Part shown: in pieces, positions 54,330 through 63,008 of the stretch
Numbering within the stretch: the first letter of the stretch is position 1
How the letters are laid out: the number at the start of each line of letters is the position of its first letter
Source: Mangrovicella endophytica
GTDB taxonomy: Bacteria > Pseudomonadota > Alphaproteobacteria > Rhizobiales > Rhizobiaceae
Length of the DNA stretch: 64,000 bases
Direction: 5' to 3'
NCBI RefSeq assembly: GCF_002893625.1
Contig: NZ_PKMZ01000003.1
Span: 186,001 to 250,000, forward strand
Notes under the pieces: generated by a model
What the model was told of the DNA's origin: nothing
Database searches by the model: none
Seen by the model: only the letters and a program-made list of their open reading frames with translations
Program-made: the position numbers and the translations under genes

Positions 54330-54426
54330 CGGTCAATCGCCGGGCGTCGGTCGGAAGCGCTGCCCGTTGCGCATGTCGACTGCGCCGATCATGACTGGCG
54401 CGTAACCGCCGGACCGGAGGGATGGG

Positions 54427-55206
54427 ATGTCGGAGCTCGGAGACGATGTTGCGGAGCGCTACCGCGCGCCGGCGCTGGACAAGGGCCTCGACATTCTCGA
54501 GCTCCTCGCTGATTGCGACGAGGGCCTGTCGCAGGCGGAGATCGCCAAGGCGCTGGAGCGCACGCCCAACGAGATCTACCGGATGCTCGACCGGCTGGTG
54601 CGCCGCCACTACGTCATCCGCGACGCCGGAGATCGCTACCAGCTGTCGCTGAAGCTGTTCTCGCTGGCTTACCGGCACCCGCCGACACGCCGCCTCGTCA
54701 GCCAGGCTCTGCCGCCGATGCGCCGCTTTGCCCGGGAGGCCGAGCAGTCCTGCCATCTCGTCGTCTACGACCGGGGCTCACTGGTGGTGGTCGCGCAGGT
54801 CGACTCGCCGGGCTACTGGGGCGTCACCATCAAGGTCGGCTCGCATATCGGCCTCGTTAACACCGGTTCAGGCCATGTGCTCCTCGCCTTCGCCAGCCCC
54901 GCCGAACGGAGCCTCATGCTGGAGGAGCGGGAGGTCATGCCGCACGAGCTCTGGCCGAACGACTTCGAGCGGCGGCTGGACGAGGTGCGGGAGCGCGGCC
55001 ACGAGGTGATGCAGAGCCAGCAGACGCTCGGCGTCACCAACATCTCGCTGCCGCTGCTCGGCCCCGGTGGCACGGTGCTGGCAGCGCTGACCTGCCCGTA
55101 TCTCGAGCGCATCGACACGGCCCGCCCGCCATCGCGTGACGCGGTCCTGGAGCTGCTCGCCCGCACCGCATCGGAGATCACCGCGGGTGTTGGCGACCGT
55201 GGCTGA
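54427..55206 (+). CDS. IclR-family regulator of the sugar region
   Basis: The 259-residue protein has a winged HTH (about 12-75; LSQAEIAKALERTPNEIYRMLDRL) and an IclR effector domain from about 85. CCGGAGGG lies about 6-13 nt before the ATG. It is divergent from the nine-gene sugar operon and codirectional with the lactonase, mutarotase and dehydrogenase genes, so it probably controls both sides. Confidence 0.92.
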   Translation: MSELGDDVAERYRAPALDKGLDILELLADCDEGLSQAEIAKALERTPNEIYRMLDRLVRRHYVIRDAGDRYQLSLKLFSLAYRHPPTRRLVSQALPPMRRFAREAEQSCHLVVYDRGSLVVVAQVDSPGYWGVTIKVGSHIGLVNTGSGHVLLAFASPAERSLMLEEREVMPHELWPNDFERRLDEVRERGHEVMQSQQTLGVTNISLPLLGPGGTVLAALTCPYLERIDTARPPSRDAVLELLARTASEITAGVGDRG

Positions 55207-55267
55207 GCTTCGGATGCAGGGCTGGTGACGACGGTCCTTGAGACGTGACGACTGGAGGGAGGCACTA

Positions 55268-56107
55268 TTGCGCATCGTCGATACCCATCTGCACCTGATC
55301 TACCCCGACCGCTTCACCTATGACTGGCTGGCCAGCGTGCCGGCGATCGACCAGGCTTTTTCCGCCGAGGACTACTGGGCCGAAGCGGAGCGCCTCGGCA
55401 TCGAGGCTGCGCTCCACATGGAGGCTGATGTCGCAGCCGGCCAGCGGGAGGCGGAGACGCGCTTCGTCCAGGGTCTCGATGCGCGTATCGTCGGCGCGGT
55501 CGCGGCGGCGCGTCCGGAGGAGCCGGCCTTTCCGGCCGAGATCGAGCGGCTGGCGGCCATGCCACGGGTTCGCGGCATCCGCCGCATCCTCCACACCGCG
55601 CCAGACGCCCTGTCGCAGACGGACCTCTTCGCCGACAACATCCGGCGGCTCGGGCCTCTCGGTCTGCCCTTCGATCTCTGCGTCCTTGCCCGGCAGCTGC
55701 CGGTCGGCCGCAGTCTCGCGGCGAAATGCCCGGACACGCAGTTCGTGCTCGACCACTGCGGCGTGCCGGACATCGCCGGTGGCGGCTATGGGACGTGGCG
55801 CGAGGCCATATCGGCCATTGCCGAGCTGCCGAATGTCGCTGCCAAGATCTCGGGGGTCGTCGCCTATGCCGGCGCGGACTGGGGCACCGACACGCTGCGC
55901 CCTTACGTCGAGCACGTGATCGAGTGCTTCGGCTGGGACCGAATCGTCTGGGGCAGCGACCATCCGGTCTGCCGGCTCACCGCCGACCTGACCCGCTGGG
56001 TCGAGGCGACGCACGAGCTCCTCGCCGGCTGCAGCGACGACGAGAAGGCACGGCTCCTCAGCCGCAATGCCGTCCGCATCTACGGGCTGGAAGGAGAGGT
56101 CGCATGA
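55268..56107 (+). CDS. Amidohydrolase_2-family lactonase, probable L-fuconolactonase
   Basis: I choose TTG 55268 (279 residues) because GGAGGGAGG lies 6-14 nt upstream and the family begins with this RIVDTHLHL motif; an ATG-started frame at 55238 is the alternative. DTHLHL, DHCGVPD and WGSDHPV supply the HxH, His and Asp residues of the TIM-barrel hydrolase site. COG3618 members hydrolyse L-fucono-, L-rhamnono- or galactaro-lactones. The next gene overlaps by 4 bp. Confidence 0.85.
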   Translation: MRIVDTHLHLIYPDRFTYDWLASVPAIDQAFSAEDYWAEAERLGIEAALHMEADVAAGQREAETRFVQGLDARIVGAVAAARPEEPAFPAEIERLAAMPRVRGIRRILHTAPDALSQTDLFADNIRRLGPLGLPFDLCVLARQLPVGRSLAAKCPDTQFVLDHCGVPDIAGGGYGTWREAISAIAELPNVAAKISGVVAYAGADWGTDTLRPYVEHVIECFGWDRIVWGSDHPVCRLTADLTRWVEATHELLAGCSDDEKARLLSRNAVRIYGLEGEVA

Positions 56108-56433
56108 TCCGCATGGGCTTCGTGATCGGGATCCGACCGGAGGCAATACCCGAGTACAAGCGGCTGCACGCCGCCGTCTGGCCGGATGTCGCGGCCAAGA
56201 TCGCCGAATGCCACATCCGCAACTACACGATCTATCTGCGCGAGCCGGAGAACCTCCTCTTCGCGTCCTACGACTATCACGGCGCCCACCATGACGCCGA
56301 CATGGCGATGATGGCCGCCGATCCCGTGACGCAGGACTGGTGGCGCGTTTGCATGCCGCTGCAGGTGCCGCTGGAGACGCGCGCCGAAGGCGAATGGTGG
56401 GCGCCGCTGGAGGAGGTGTTCCACCAGGATTGA
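56104..56433 (+). CDS. L-rhamnose/L-fucose mutarotase family (RhaM-like)
   Basis: The 109-residue protein matches RhaM in length and pattern: MGFVIGIRPEAIPEYKRLHAAVWPDV with catalytic-type His21, NYTIYLREPENLLFASYDY, and WWRVCMPLQ. It interconverts alpha and beta anomers of deoxy-sugars so that the dehydrogenase receives the right form. It is coupled to the lactonase gene by ATGA. Confidence 0.9.
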   Translation: MIRMGFVIGIRPEAIPEYKRLHAAVWPDVAAKIAECHIRNYTIYLREPENLLFASYDYHGAHHDADMAMMAADPVTQDWWRVCMPLQVPLETRAEGEWWAPLEEVFHQD

Positions 56434-56521
56434 ACGATTACCCCGCCGCGCCCGGCCCTCGTTAGTAGCACCGCGCTTGCACCGATAGCCCACATATGAA
56501 ATCATCATTCACATAGGAAGG

Positions 56522-57604
56522 ATGATCGGGGAGGCCAAAGTCGTGGATCATGCGCTGCGCCAGCACTGGCCGCTGCCATCGTCGCCGCGCCCGATCGTGA
56601 TCTTCGGCGCCGGCGGCATCGTCTCGGATGCGCATATGCCGGCCTATCGCCTGGCTGGGCTGCCGGTCGCCGGCGTCTATGACGTCGACGCCAGTCGCGC
56701 TGAGGCGACGGCAAGCCGCTGGGGCATTGCGCAATACCGCAGCGTCGATGAGGCCGCCGCCGTGGCGGACGCGGTGTTCGACCTCGCTTTGCCGCCTGCC
56801 GCCCATCTCGATATCCTGCCGCAACTCCCCGCTGGCGCGGCGGTGCTGATGCAGAAGCCGATGGGCAGCGACCTCGCCGGCGCGACGAAGATCCTGACGC
56901 TTGCGCGCGAGCGCCAGCTGACCGCGGCGGTGAACTTCCAGCTGCGCTTTGCACCGATGATGCTGGCGATTGCGGATGCCAGGTCGCGCGGCTTCTTCGG
57001 CGAGATCGTCGACATCGAGATGCATCTCAACCTGATGACGCCGTGGAACCTCTGGCCGTTCCTGAAGGGCATGAAGCGGGTCGAGATCGCCGTCCACTCG
57101 ATCCACTATCTCGACCTCATCCGCAGCCTCGTCGGCGATCCCCTCGGCGTCCACGCCAAGACGCTCGGCCATCCCTCGACGGAGATTGCGCAGACCCGCA
57201 CCTCCGCGATCCTCGATTATGGCGACCGGCTGCGCTGCATCCTGTCGATCAATCACAACCACGATTTTGCCAGGAAATTCCAGAGCTGCTGGCTGCGCGT
57301 CGAGGGGATGGAGGGCGTCGCCATGGCGAAGCTCGGCGTCAACCTGAACTATCCCGAGGGCGAGCCGGACGAACTATGGCTTTGCCGCAAGGGCGGCGAC
57401 TGGCAGTCGGTGCCGCTGGAGGGGACTTGGTTCCCGCACGCCTTCATCGGCACGATGGCGAACCTGCAGCGCTTCGCCGTCGGCGAGGACGCGGCGCTGT
57501 CGACCCGTGCCGAGGACGCCTGGTCGACCATGGCGCTGGTGGAGGCATGCTTCCGCTCCAGCGCCACACCGGCGACGCCGATCGAGGCGCGGCCAGAGGT
57601 ATGA
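56522..57604 (+). CDS. Gfo/Idh/MocA-family sugar dehydrogenase candidate
   Basis: The 360-residue protein has an N-terminal Rossmann fold (VIFGAGGIVSDAHMPAY) and a C-terminal alpha/beta domain. The usual EKP motif reads QKP (LMQKPMGSDL), keeping the lysine and proline. By context it could oxidise L-fucose or a related sugar to the lactone, the first step, for which no other candidate is visible. GGGGAGG at about 56527-56533 suits a GTG start at 56543 (codon 8); the AGGAAGG touching ATG 56522 is too close, so the start is uncertain. Confidence 0.82.
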   Translation: MIGEAKVVDHALRQHWPLPSSPRPIVIFGAGGIVSDAHMPAYRLAGLPVAGVYDVDASRAEATASRWGIAQYRSVDEAAAVADAVFDLALPPAAHLDILPQLPAGAAVLMQKPMGSDLAGATKILTLARERQLTAAVNFQLRFAPMMLAIADARSRGFFGEIVDIEMHLNLMTPWNLWPFLKGMKRVEIAVHSIHYLDLIRSLVGDPLGVHAKTLGHPSTEIAQTRTSAILDYGDRLRCILSINHNHDFARKFQSCWLRVEGMEGVAMAKLGVNLNYPEGEPDELWLCRKGGDWQSVPLEGTWFPHAFIGTMANLQRFAVGEDAALSTRAEDAWSTMALVEACFRSSATPATPIEARPEV

Positions 57605-57770
57605 TGATCATCTCCGTGGCCGCCGCACGCGCTGAGGCGGCGCAGGCAATTGCCATGTCCAGGGCTCGGCGCCGTCCGGTTGCCGACCCGGGCGGCTCGG
57701 GCGCGCGCCTGCCGCTCACTCCCACGACGAAATGCAGACCGGCGACGACGCCGGCGCAGGAGTTCCGCCC

Positions 57771-58931
57771 ATGACCGTGCACGCAACGCCGCCGCTGGAT
57801 GGGCTGATGGTCGTCGACCTCAGCCAGTTCCTGTCCGGCCCCTATTGCTCGCTGCGGCTGATGGATCTCGGCGCCCGCGTCATCAAGGTCGAGCGTCCCG
57901 ATGGCGGCGACCTGTCCCGCCGCCTTTATCTCAGCGATACGGAGATCGGTGGGGATTCCACCATCTTCCACGCGATCAACCGCGCCAAGGAGAGCTTTGC
58001 CGTCGATCTGAAGAACGCCGAGGATCTTGGCCGCCTGCGCCGCCTGATCGAAAAGGCCGACGTCGTCATCCAGAACTTCCGCCCCGGCGTGATCGAGCGG
58101 CTCGGCCTCCATTATGAGGCGGTGAAGGCGATCAATCCGAAGATCGTCTATGCCTCGATTACCGGCTACGGCAACGAGGGGCCGTGGGTGAAGCGGCCCG
58201 GTCAGGACCTCTTGGCGCAGGCGCGCTCCGGCATCATGTGGCTGAATGGCGACGAAACGCAGGGGCCGGTGCCCTTCGGCCTTGCGGTCGGCGACATGCT
58301 GGCGGGCGCCGCGCTCTGCCAGGGCATCCTTGCGGCGCTGGTGCGGCGCGGCATCACCGGCCAGGGCAGTCATGTCGAGACCAGCCTCCTGGAGGCGCTG
58401 GTGGACTTCCAGTTCGAGGTGCTGACCACGCATCTGAACGACGGCCGGCGGCTGCCGCGCCGCTCGTCCTTCCGCAGTGCCCATGCCTATCTCTCGGCGC
58501 CCTATGGCGTGTACCCGACGAAGGACGGCTTTCTCGCCGTCGCCATGACGCCGATCGCCAAGCTCGCCGACCTCCTGGAGATCGCCGAGCTTGCACCCTA
58601 TCACGACCAGCCCTCCACCTGGTTCACCGCCCGCGACGAGATCAAGGCGATCATCGCCCAGCGCCTGGCGACCGAGACCAGCGACCACTGGCTGTCGGTG
58701 CTGGAGCCGGCCGACATCTGGTGCGCCAAGGTGCTGCAGTGGCCGGAGCTGCTGGATAGCGAGGCCTTCACCGTACTCGACATGCTGCAGACGGTGACGC
58801 GCGAGGACGGCGTCAGCATCGAGACCACCCGCTCGCCGCTGCGGGTCGACGGTCATCGTCCGGTCTTTACCAATGCCGCGCCGCGGATCGGCGAGCATAC
58901 CAGCCGCATCATCGAGGAGTTCGGACTGTGA
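57771..58931 (+). CDS. CaiB/BaiF family CoA-transferase, second copy
   Basis: ATG 57771 (386 residues) follows an AGGAG site; the frame is open from 57732. Family signatures are GLMVVDLSQFLSGPYCSLRLMDLGARVIKVE in outline, NRAKESFAVDLK, IQNFRPG and LAVGDMLAGAALCQG with the expected catalytic Asp. It differs from the copy at 3181 and sits in a three-gene unit with a binding-protein-fold gene and a MaoC gene. The acid it activates is unknown. The 166 bp upstream shows no gene. Confidence 0.9.
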   Translation: MTVHATPPLDGLMVVDLSQFLSGPYCSLRLMDLGARVIKVERPDGGDLSRRLYLSDTEIGGDSTIFHAINRAKESFAVDLKNAEDLGRLRRLIEKADVVIQNFRPGVIERLGLHYEAVKAINPKIVYASITGYGNEGPWVKRPGQDLLAQARSGIMWLNGDETQGPVPFGLAVGDMLAGAALCQGILAALVRRGITGQGSHVETSLLEALVDFQFEVLTTHLNDGRRLPRRSSFRSAHAYLSAPYGVYPTKDGFLAVAMTPIAKLADLLEIAELAPYHDQPSTWFTARDEIKAIIAQRLATETSDHWLSVLEPADIWCAKVLQWPELLDSEAFTVLDMLQTVTREDGVSIETTRSPLRVDGHRPVFTNAAPRIGEHTSRIIEEFGL

Positions 58932-60067
58932 GCGTGACGCTGAAGGGCATGACCTGGAGCCATCCGCGTGGCTACGACCCGCTGGTTGCCTGCTCCGCGG
59001 AGTGGAAGGCCAAGACCGGCGTCGAGATCGTCTGGGACAAGCGCTCACTGCAGGACTTCGAGAGCTTCCCCGTCGAGGAACTGGCGCGGGCCTACGACTT
59101 CATCGTCATCGACCACCCGCATGTCGGCCAGATCACCGGCGAAAATTGCCTGCTGCCGCTCGACGTGGCGGGCCGGGAAACCGAGCGTGCCGCGCTTGCG
59201 GCGGCTTCCGTCGGCCCGTCCTACCGCTCCTATGAGTGGCAGGGCCGGCAATGGGCCTTTCCGATCGACGCGGCGACGCAGGTGCAGGCCTGGCGCCCCG
59301 ACCTGGTCGAGACGGCGCCGACGACGTTGGGTGAGGTCGAGGCACTGGCGGCCGACGGCAAGGTCGCCCTGCCGCTGCGCAGCCCGCATGCGCTGATGAC
59401 CTTCTACACGATATCAGCCAATCTCGGCCGGCCCTGCCGGGTTGACGGCGAGGGCGACCTCGTCGATGCCGAGGCCGGTACGGAGGCTCTGGCGATCATG
59501 GCGCGGCTGGCGAGCCGGCTCGATCCCGCCGACTTCGACAGCGATCCGATCGCCGTCTTCGAGCGCATGGCGGCGGAGAACTCGCCCATCGCCTGCGTGC
59601 CCTATACCTACGGCTATGTCAGCTACGCGCTGGACGGCTTCCGCCAGCGCCACATCGCCTTTGCCGACATCCCGGCGGCGGGCGGTCACGGGCCGGTCGG
59701 CGGCACCCTCGGCGGGACCGGCATTGCCGTCTCCGCCATGACGCGCCATCCCGAGGCCGCCATCGACTTCGCCTACTGGATCGCCAGCGCCGCGGTGCAG
59801 GCCGGACCCTACGCCGCCGCCGGCGGCCAGCCGGGGCACGCGACGGCCTGGGAGGATGATGGGGTCAACGCGCCGGTGCTCGGCTTCTATCGGAATACGC
59901 GCGCGACGCTGGAAGGCTCGTTCCTGCGTCCGCGCCACGACGGTTACATGCCGTTCCAGCACGAGGCCTCGCAGCGCATTGCGCAGGCGCTGCGGAGCGG
60001 CGAGGCGCCGGAGGCGGGGGTCACCGATCTCAATGCGATGTTCCGCCGGAGCTTTGCCGCCGGCTGA
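58928..60067 (+). CDS. Solute-binding-protein-fold protein without a signal peptide
   Basis: The 379-residue protein resembles the mature part of family-1 ABC binding proteins (CSAEWKAKTGVEIVWDKRSLQDFESFP; TLGGTGIAVSAMTRHPEAAIDFAYWI in outline) but starts MSVTLKGMTWSHPRGYDP, with no hydrophobic signal segment or lipobox. The GTG start is embedded in the stop of the CoA-transferase gene (GTGA), so there is no room for a longer N-terminus without a large overlap. No permease or ATPase gene is adjacent. It may be a cytoplasmic ligand-binding or enzyme-like relative, or be exported without a visible signal. Confidence 0.75.
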   Translation: MSVTLKGMTWSHPRGYDPLVACSAEWKAKTGVEIVWDKRSLQDFESFPVEELARAYDFIVIDHPHVGQITGENCLLPLDVAGRETERAALAAASVGPSYRSYEWQGRQWAFPIDAATQVQAWRPDLVETAPTTLGEVEALAADGKVALPLRSPHALMTFYTISANLGRPCRVDGEGDLVDAEAGTEALAIMARLASRLDPADFDSDPIAVFERMAAENSPIACVPYTYGYVSYALDGFRQRHIAFADIPAAGGHGPVGGTLGGTGIAVSAMTRHPEAAIDFAYWIASAAVQAGPYAAAGGQPGHATAWEDDGVNAPVLGFYRNTRATLEGSFLRPRHDGYMPFQHEASQRIAQALRSGEAPEAGVTDLNAMFRRSFAAG

Positions 60068-60072
60068 GCGGC

Positions 60073-60091
60073 GGGCGCCGTCGCGGCGCCC
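60073..60091 (+). terminator. Hairpin after the signal-less binding-protein gene
   Basis: GGGCGCC (60073-60079) pairs with GGCGCCC (60085-60091) around a 5-nt loop, 5 bp after the stop. There is no T run. It may partly uncouple the MaoC gene. Confidence 0.5.
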
Positions 60092-60156
60092 CGGCCCCCT
60101 TCCGGCGCCGTCGGCAAGCGGCCGGTGAGCGGCCATCACGATCGAAAGGACACGCC

Positions 60157-60606
60157 ATGGAGCGTCCGCGCTTCTTCGAGGATTACGCGATCGGCGAGGA
60201 GCGCCGCTCGCACGGCCGCACCATAACGGAGACCGACTTCGTGGTGCATGCCGGCCATACCGGCGACTTCTTCCCGCATCACATGGACGCCGAGTTCATG
60301 AAGGACAGCGCCTTCGGCCAGCGGATCGCCCATGGCACCATGACCTTCGCCATCGGCATCGGCCTGACTGCCTCGGAGATCAATCCGCGCGCCTTCACCT
60401 ATGGCTACGAGCGGCTGCGCTTCCCGAAGCCCGTCTTCATCGGCGACACGATTCACACCGTGCTGACGGTCACAAGCCTGGAGCCGGACTTGAAGCGCGC
60501 CTCGATGGGCCGCGTCGTGGAGAGCTGCCGGGTGGTGAATCAGCGTGGCGAGACGGTGCTCGCCTGCGACCACGTGCTGCTGGCGGAGCGGCGCGAGGCC
60601 GCGTGA
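60157..60606 (+). CDS. MaoC-type (R)-enoyl-CoA hydratase/dehydratase
   Basis: The 149-residue hot-dog-fold protein has the hydratase-2 motif AGHTGDFFPHHMDAEFMKDS (Asp and His of the catalytic dyad) followed by GQRIAHGTMTFAIG. Single-domain MaoC enzymes hydrate or dehydrate enoyl-CoA or mesaconyl-CoA-type esters. A CoA-transferase two genes upstream could provide its CoA ester. Two hairpins bracket the gene. Confidence 0.88.
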   Translation: MERPRFFEDYAIGEERRSHGRTITETDFVVHAGHTGDFFPHHMDAEFMKDSAFGQRIAHGTMTFAIGIGLTASEINPRAFTYGYERLRFPKPVFIGDTIHTVLTVTSLEPDLKRASMGRVVESCRVVNQRGETVLACDHVLLAERREAA

Positions 60607-60613
60607 GGTCGGT

Positions 60614-60656
60614 GGCCACCCCGGCCCCTGGCGCGGTCGGCAAGGCCCGGGTGGCC
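60614..60656 (+). terminator. Hairpin after the MaoC gene
   Basis: Bases 60614-60626 pair with 60644-60656 (13-bp stem, one mismatch, 17-nt loop), 8 bp after the MaoC stop. It separates this unit from the lutABC operon. Confidence 0.6.
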
Positions 60657-60745
60657 TTGGCGGCTGATGTCGAACGGGCATAAGTTGCCGCCGGTGATCC
60701 GGCGTCAGCGACAAATCAGCTGCCGCTGTCGGAATGGAGAAGGCG

Positions 60746-61549
60746 ATGCGTCCTGACGATGGAGCGCCGGCAGCGGCGGCGGAGGGACCAGGCGAGGGGC
60801 TGGAGGTCGCGCTCTTCGTTACCTGCCTCGTCAATGTCATGCGTCCGCAGATTGCCGAAAGCGCCATCGACCTTCTGGAAGCCGCGGGCTGCCATGTCGT
60901 CGTGCCGCTGGAGCAGACCTGCTGCGGCCAGCCGGCGCTGAACGCCGGTGACGCTGAAGACGCCAAGGCGATGGCCCGCCACCAGATCGCCGTGCTGGAG
61001 CCGTTTGCCCACGTCGTCGTGCCCTCCGGCTCCTGCACCGCAACGATCGCGCATGACTATGTCGCCCTGTTTGCCGATGATCCGGTCTGGGGCCCGCGGG
61101 CCCGCGCGCTCGCAAGCCGCATACACGAGGTGCTGAGCTTCCTCGTCGACGTGCTCGGCTTCACGCCGCCGCCGGTGCGGCTCCCGGCAACCGCGACCTA
61201 CCATGACACCTGCTCGGGGCTTCGCGAGCTCGGCATCCGGGCCCAGCCGCGCCAGCTGCTGAAGAGCGTCGAGGGGCTGGAGCTCGTGCCGCTGCCGGAT
61301 GCCGATGTCTGCTGCGGCTTCGGCGGCACCTTCTGCATCAAATATCCCGCCATCGCCGACGCTGTGGTGACCGAGAAGACGGCGGCGATCCGCTCCACCG
61401 GCGCCGACATCCTGCTCGGCGGCGATCTCGGCTGCCTCATGAACATGGCCGGCAAGCTGAAGCGCCAGGGCTCCACGGTGCGCACCTACCATACGGTGGA
61501 GGTGCTGGCGGGCCGCGGCGCGCTGCCGGGCCTGGGCGAGGAGCGCTGA
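60746..61549 (+). CDS. lutA: L-lactate utilisation protein LutA/LldE
   Basis: I favour ATG 60746 (267 residues), preceded by GGAGAAGG; ATG 60734 is in frame. Two cysteine-rich CCG motifs (QTCCGQPALNAGD and DVCCGFGGTFCIKYP) define the iron-sulfur/heterodisulfide-reductase-like LutA subunit. With LutB and LutC it oxidises L-lactate to pyruvate at the cytoplasmic side. It is the first gene of lutABC. Confidence 0.92.
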   Translation: MRPDDGAPAAAAEGPGEGLEVALFVTCLVNVMRPQIAESAIDLLEAAGCHVVVPLEQTCCGQPALNAGDAEDAKAMARHQIAVLEPFAHVVVPSGSCTATIAHDYVALFADDPVWGPRARALASRIHEVLSFLVDVLGFTPPPVRLPATATYHDTCSGLRELGIRAQPRQLLKSVEGLELVPLPDADVCCGFGGTFCIKYPAIADAVVTEKTAAIRSTGADILLGGDLGCLMNMAGKLKRQGSTVRTYHTVEVLAGRGALPGLGEER

Positions 61550-61550
61550 G

Positions 61551-63008
61551 TTGGCACAAGCGAGCGAGATCGTCCCCGGCTTCGACCGGCGCACCGCGGA
61601 GGCGCTCGCCAACCGGCAGCTGAAGATCGCCATCGACCGCACCGCGGGCACGGCCCGGGCCAAGCGCGCCGCGATCGTCGGCGAGTGGCCTGATTTCGCC
61701 GTCGCCCGTGCCCATGGCAAGGCGATCAAGGATCATGTCGTCGCCCATCTCGGCCACTACCTCGCCGAGTTCGAGCGCAATGCCGTGGCGTCCGGCGCCG
61801 TCGTCCACTTCGCGCGCACCGCCGATGAGGCCGCGACCATTGTCGTCGGCATCTGCGAGGCAGCGGGCGCCAAGCGCGTGACGCGCTCGAAATCGATGCT
61901 GGGCGAGGAGATCGGACTGCCGCACGCGCTGGAAGCAGCCGGCATCGAGCGCACCGAGACCGATCTTGCCGAGCACATCGTGCAGCTCGCGGGCGAACGG
62001 CCGAGCCACATCATCTGGCCGGCCATGCATAAGACGCGCGAGGAGATCCACGAACTGTTCAAGGCGGGTCACGCCGCGCCGGATCTCGGCGAAACGCCGG
62101 TGGAGATGGCGGCCTCGGCACGCCGCATCCTGCGGGAGAAGTTCCACGCCGCCGATGTCGGCATTTCCGGCGCCAACTTTCTCATTGCCGACAGCGGCAG
62201 CGTCGCCGTCGTCACCAATGAGGGCAATGCCGAGCTGACGACGACCTTGCCGCCCGTCCACATCGTCACCGCCGGCATCGAGAAGCTCGTCCCCTCCGCC
62301 GGCCACGCGCTGCAGATGCTGCGCCTCCTGGTGCGCTCGGCAACGGGGGCGGCGATGACGCAATACACGACCTTCCACACCGGCCCGAAGCGGGCGGGCG
62401 ACGCGGACGGGCCGCGCGAGTTTCACATCGTTCTCGTCGACAATGGCCGCACCCGGATGCTCGCCGAGGAAGGCGGCCTGCGCGACATGCTCCGCTGCAT
62501 CCGCTGCGGCGCCTGCATGAACCATTGTCCGGTGTTCAATCAGATCGGCGGCCACGCCTATGGCGGCACCTATCCCGGTCCGATGGGCGCGGTGCTGACG
62601 CCGGCGCTCGACGGCCTGTCCATGCAGACCCGCGATCTTGCCCATGCCTGCACACTGAACGGGCGCTGCCGCGAGGTCTGCCCGGTCGACATCCCGCTGC
62701 CGACGCTGCTGCGCGGCTGGCGCACCAAGAGCTGGCGGGAGGGGCTGGAGCCAGTGACGATGCGCTCCGGCCTCTCGCTCTGGCGCAGTCTTGCGACCCA
62801 CCCGCTCGCTTATCGGCTGGGGGTGGCCGCCGCCTCGCTGGCGCTGCGGCTGATGGCTGGCCGGAGCCGGCGCATCCGGCGGCTGCCGTTGGTCGGCGGC
62901 GCCTGGACACGCCATCGCGACATGCCGGCGCCGTCCGGCTCGACCTTCCTCAACTCGGCCGCGGCACGCGCGCGCGCGCCCGGCAGAGGCAAGGGCGAAA
63001 TCCGATGA
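61551..63008 (+). CDS. lutB: L-lactate utilisation iron-sulfur protein LutB/LldF
   Basis: The 485-residue protein starts at TTG 61551, one base after the lutA stop. Two 4Fe-4S clusters are indicated by CIRCGACMNHCPVF and CTLNGRCREVCPVDIP; the N-terminal LUD domain carries ISGANFLIADSGSVAVVTNEGN. The C-terminus ends in an Ala/Arg-rich tail. It overlaps lutC by 4 bp. Confidence 0.95.
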   Translation: MAQASEIVPGFDRRTAEALANRQLKIAIDRTAGTARAKRAAIVGEWPDFAVARAHGKAIKDHVVAHLGHYLAEFERNAVASGAVVHFARTADEAATIVVGICEAAGAKRVTRSKSMLGEEIGLPHALEAAGIERTETDLAEHIVQLAGERPSHIIWPAMHKTREEIHELFKAGHAAPDLGETPVEMAASARRILREKFHAADVGISGANFLIADSGSVAVVTNEGNAELTTTLPPVHIVTAGIEKLVPSAGHALQMLRLLVRSATGAAMTQYTTFHTGPKRAGDADGPREFHIVLVDNGRTRMLAEEGGLRDMLRCIRCGACMNHCPVFNQIGGHAYGGTYPGPMGAVLTPALDGLSMQTRDLAHACTLNGRCREVCPVDIPLPTLLRGWRTKSWREGLEPVTMRSGLSLWRSLATHPLAYRLGVAAASLALRLMAGRSRRIRRLPLVGGAWTRHRDMPAPSGSTFLNSAAARARAPGRGKGEIR

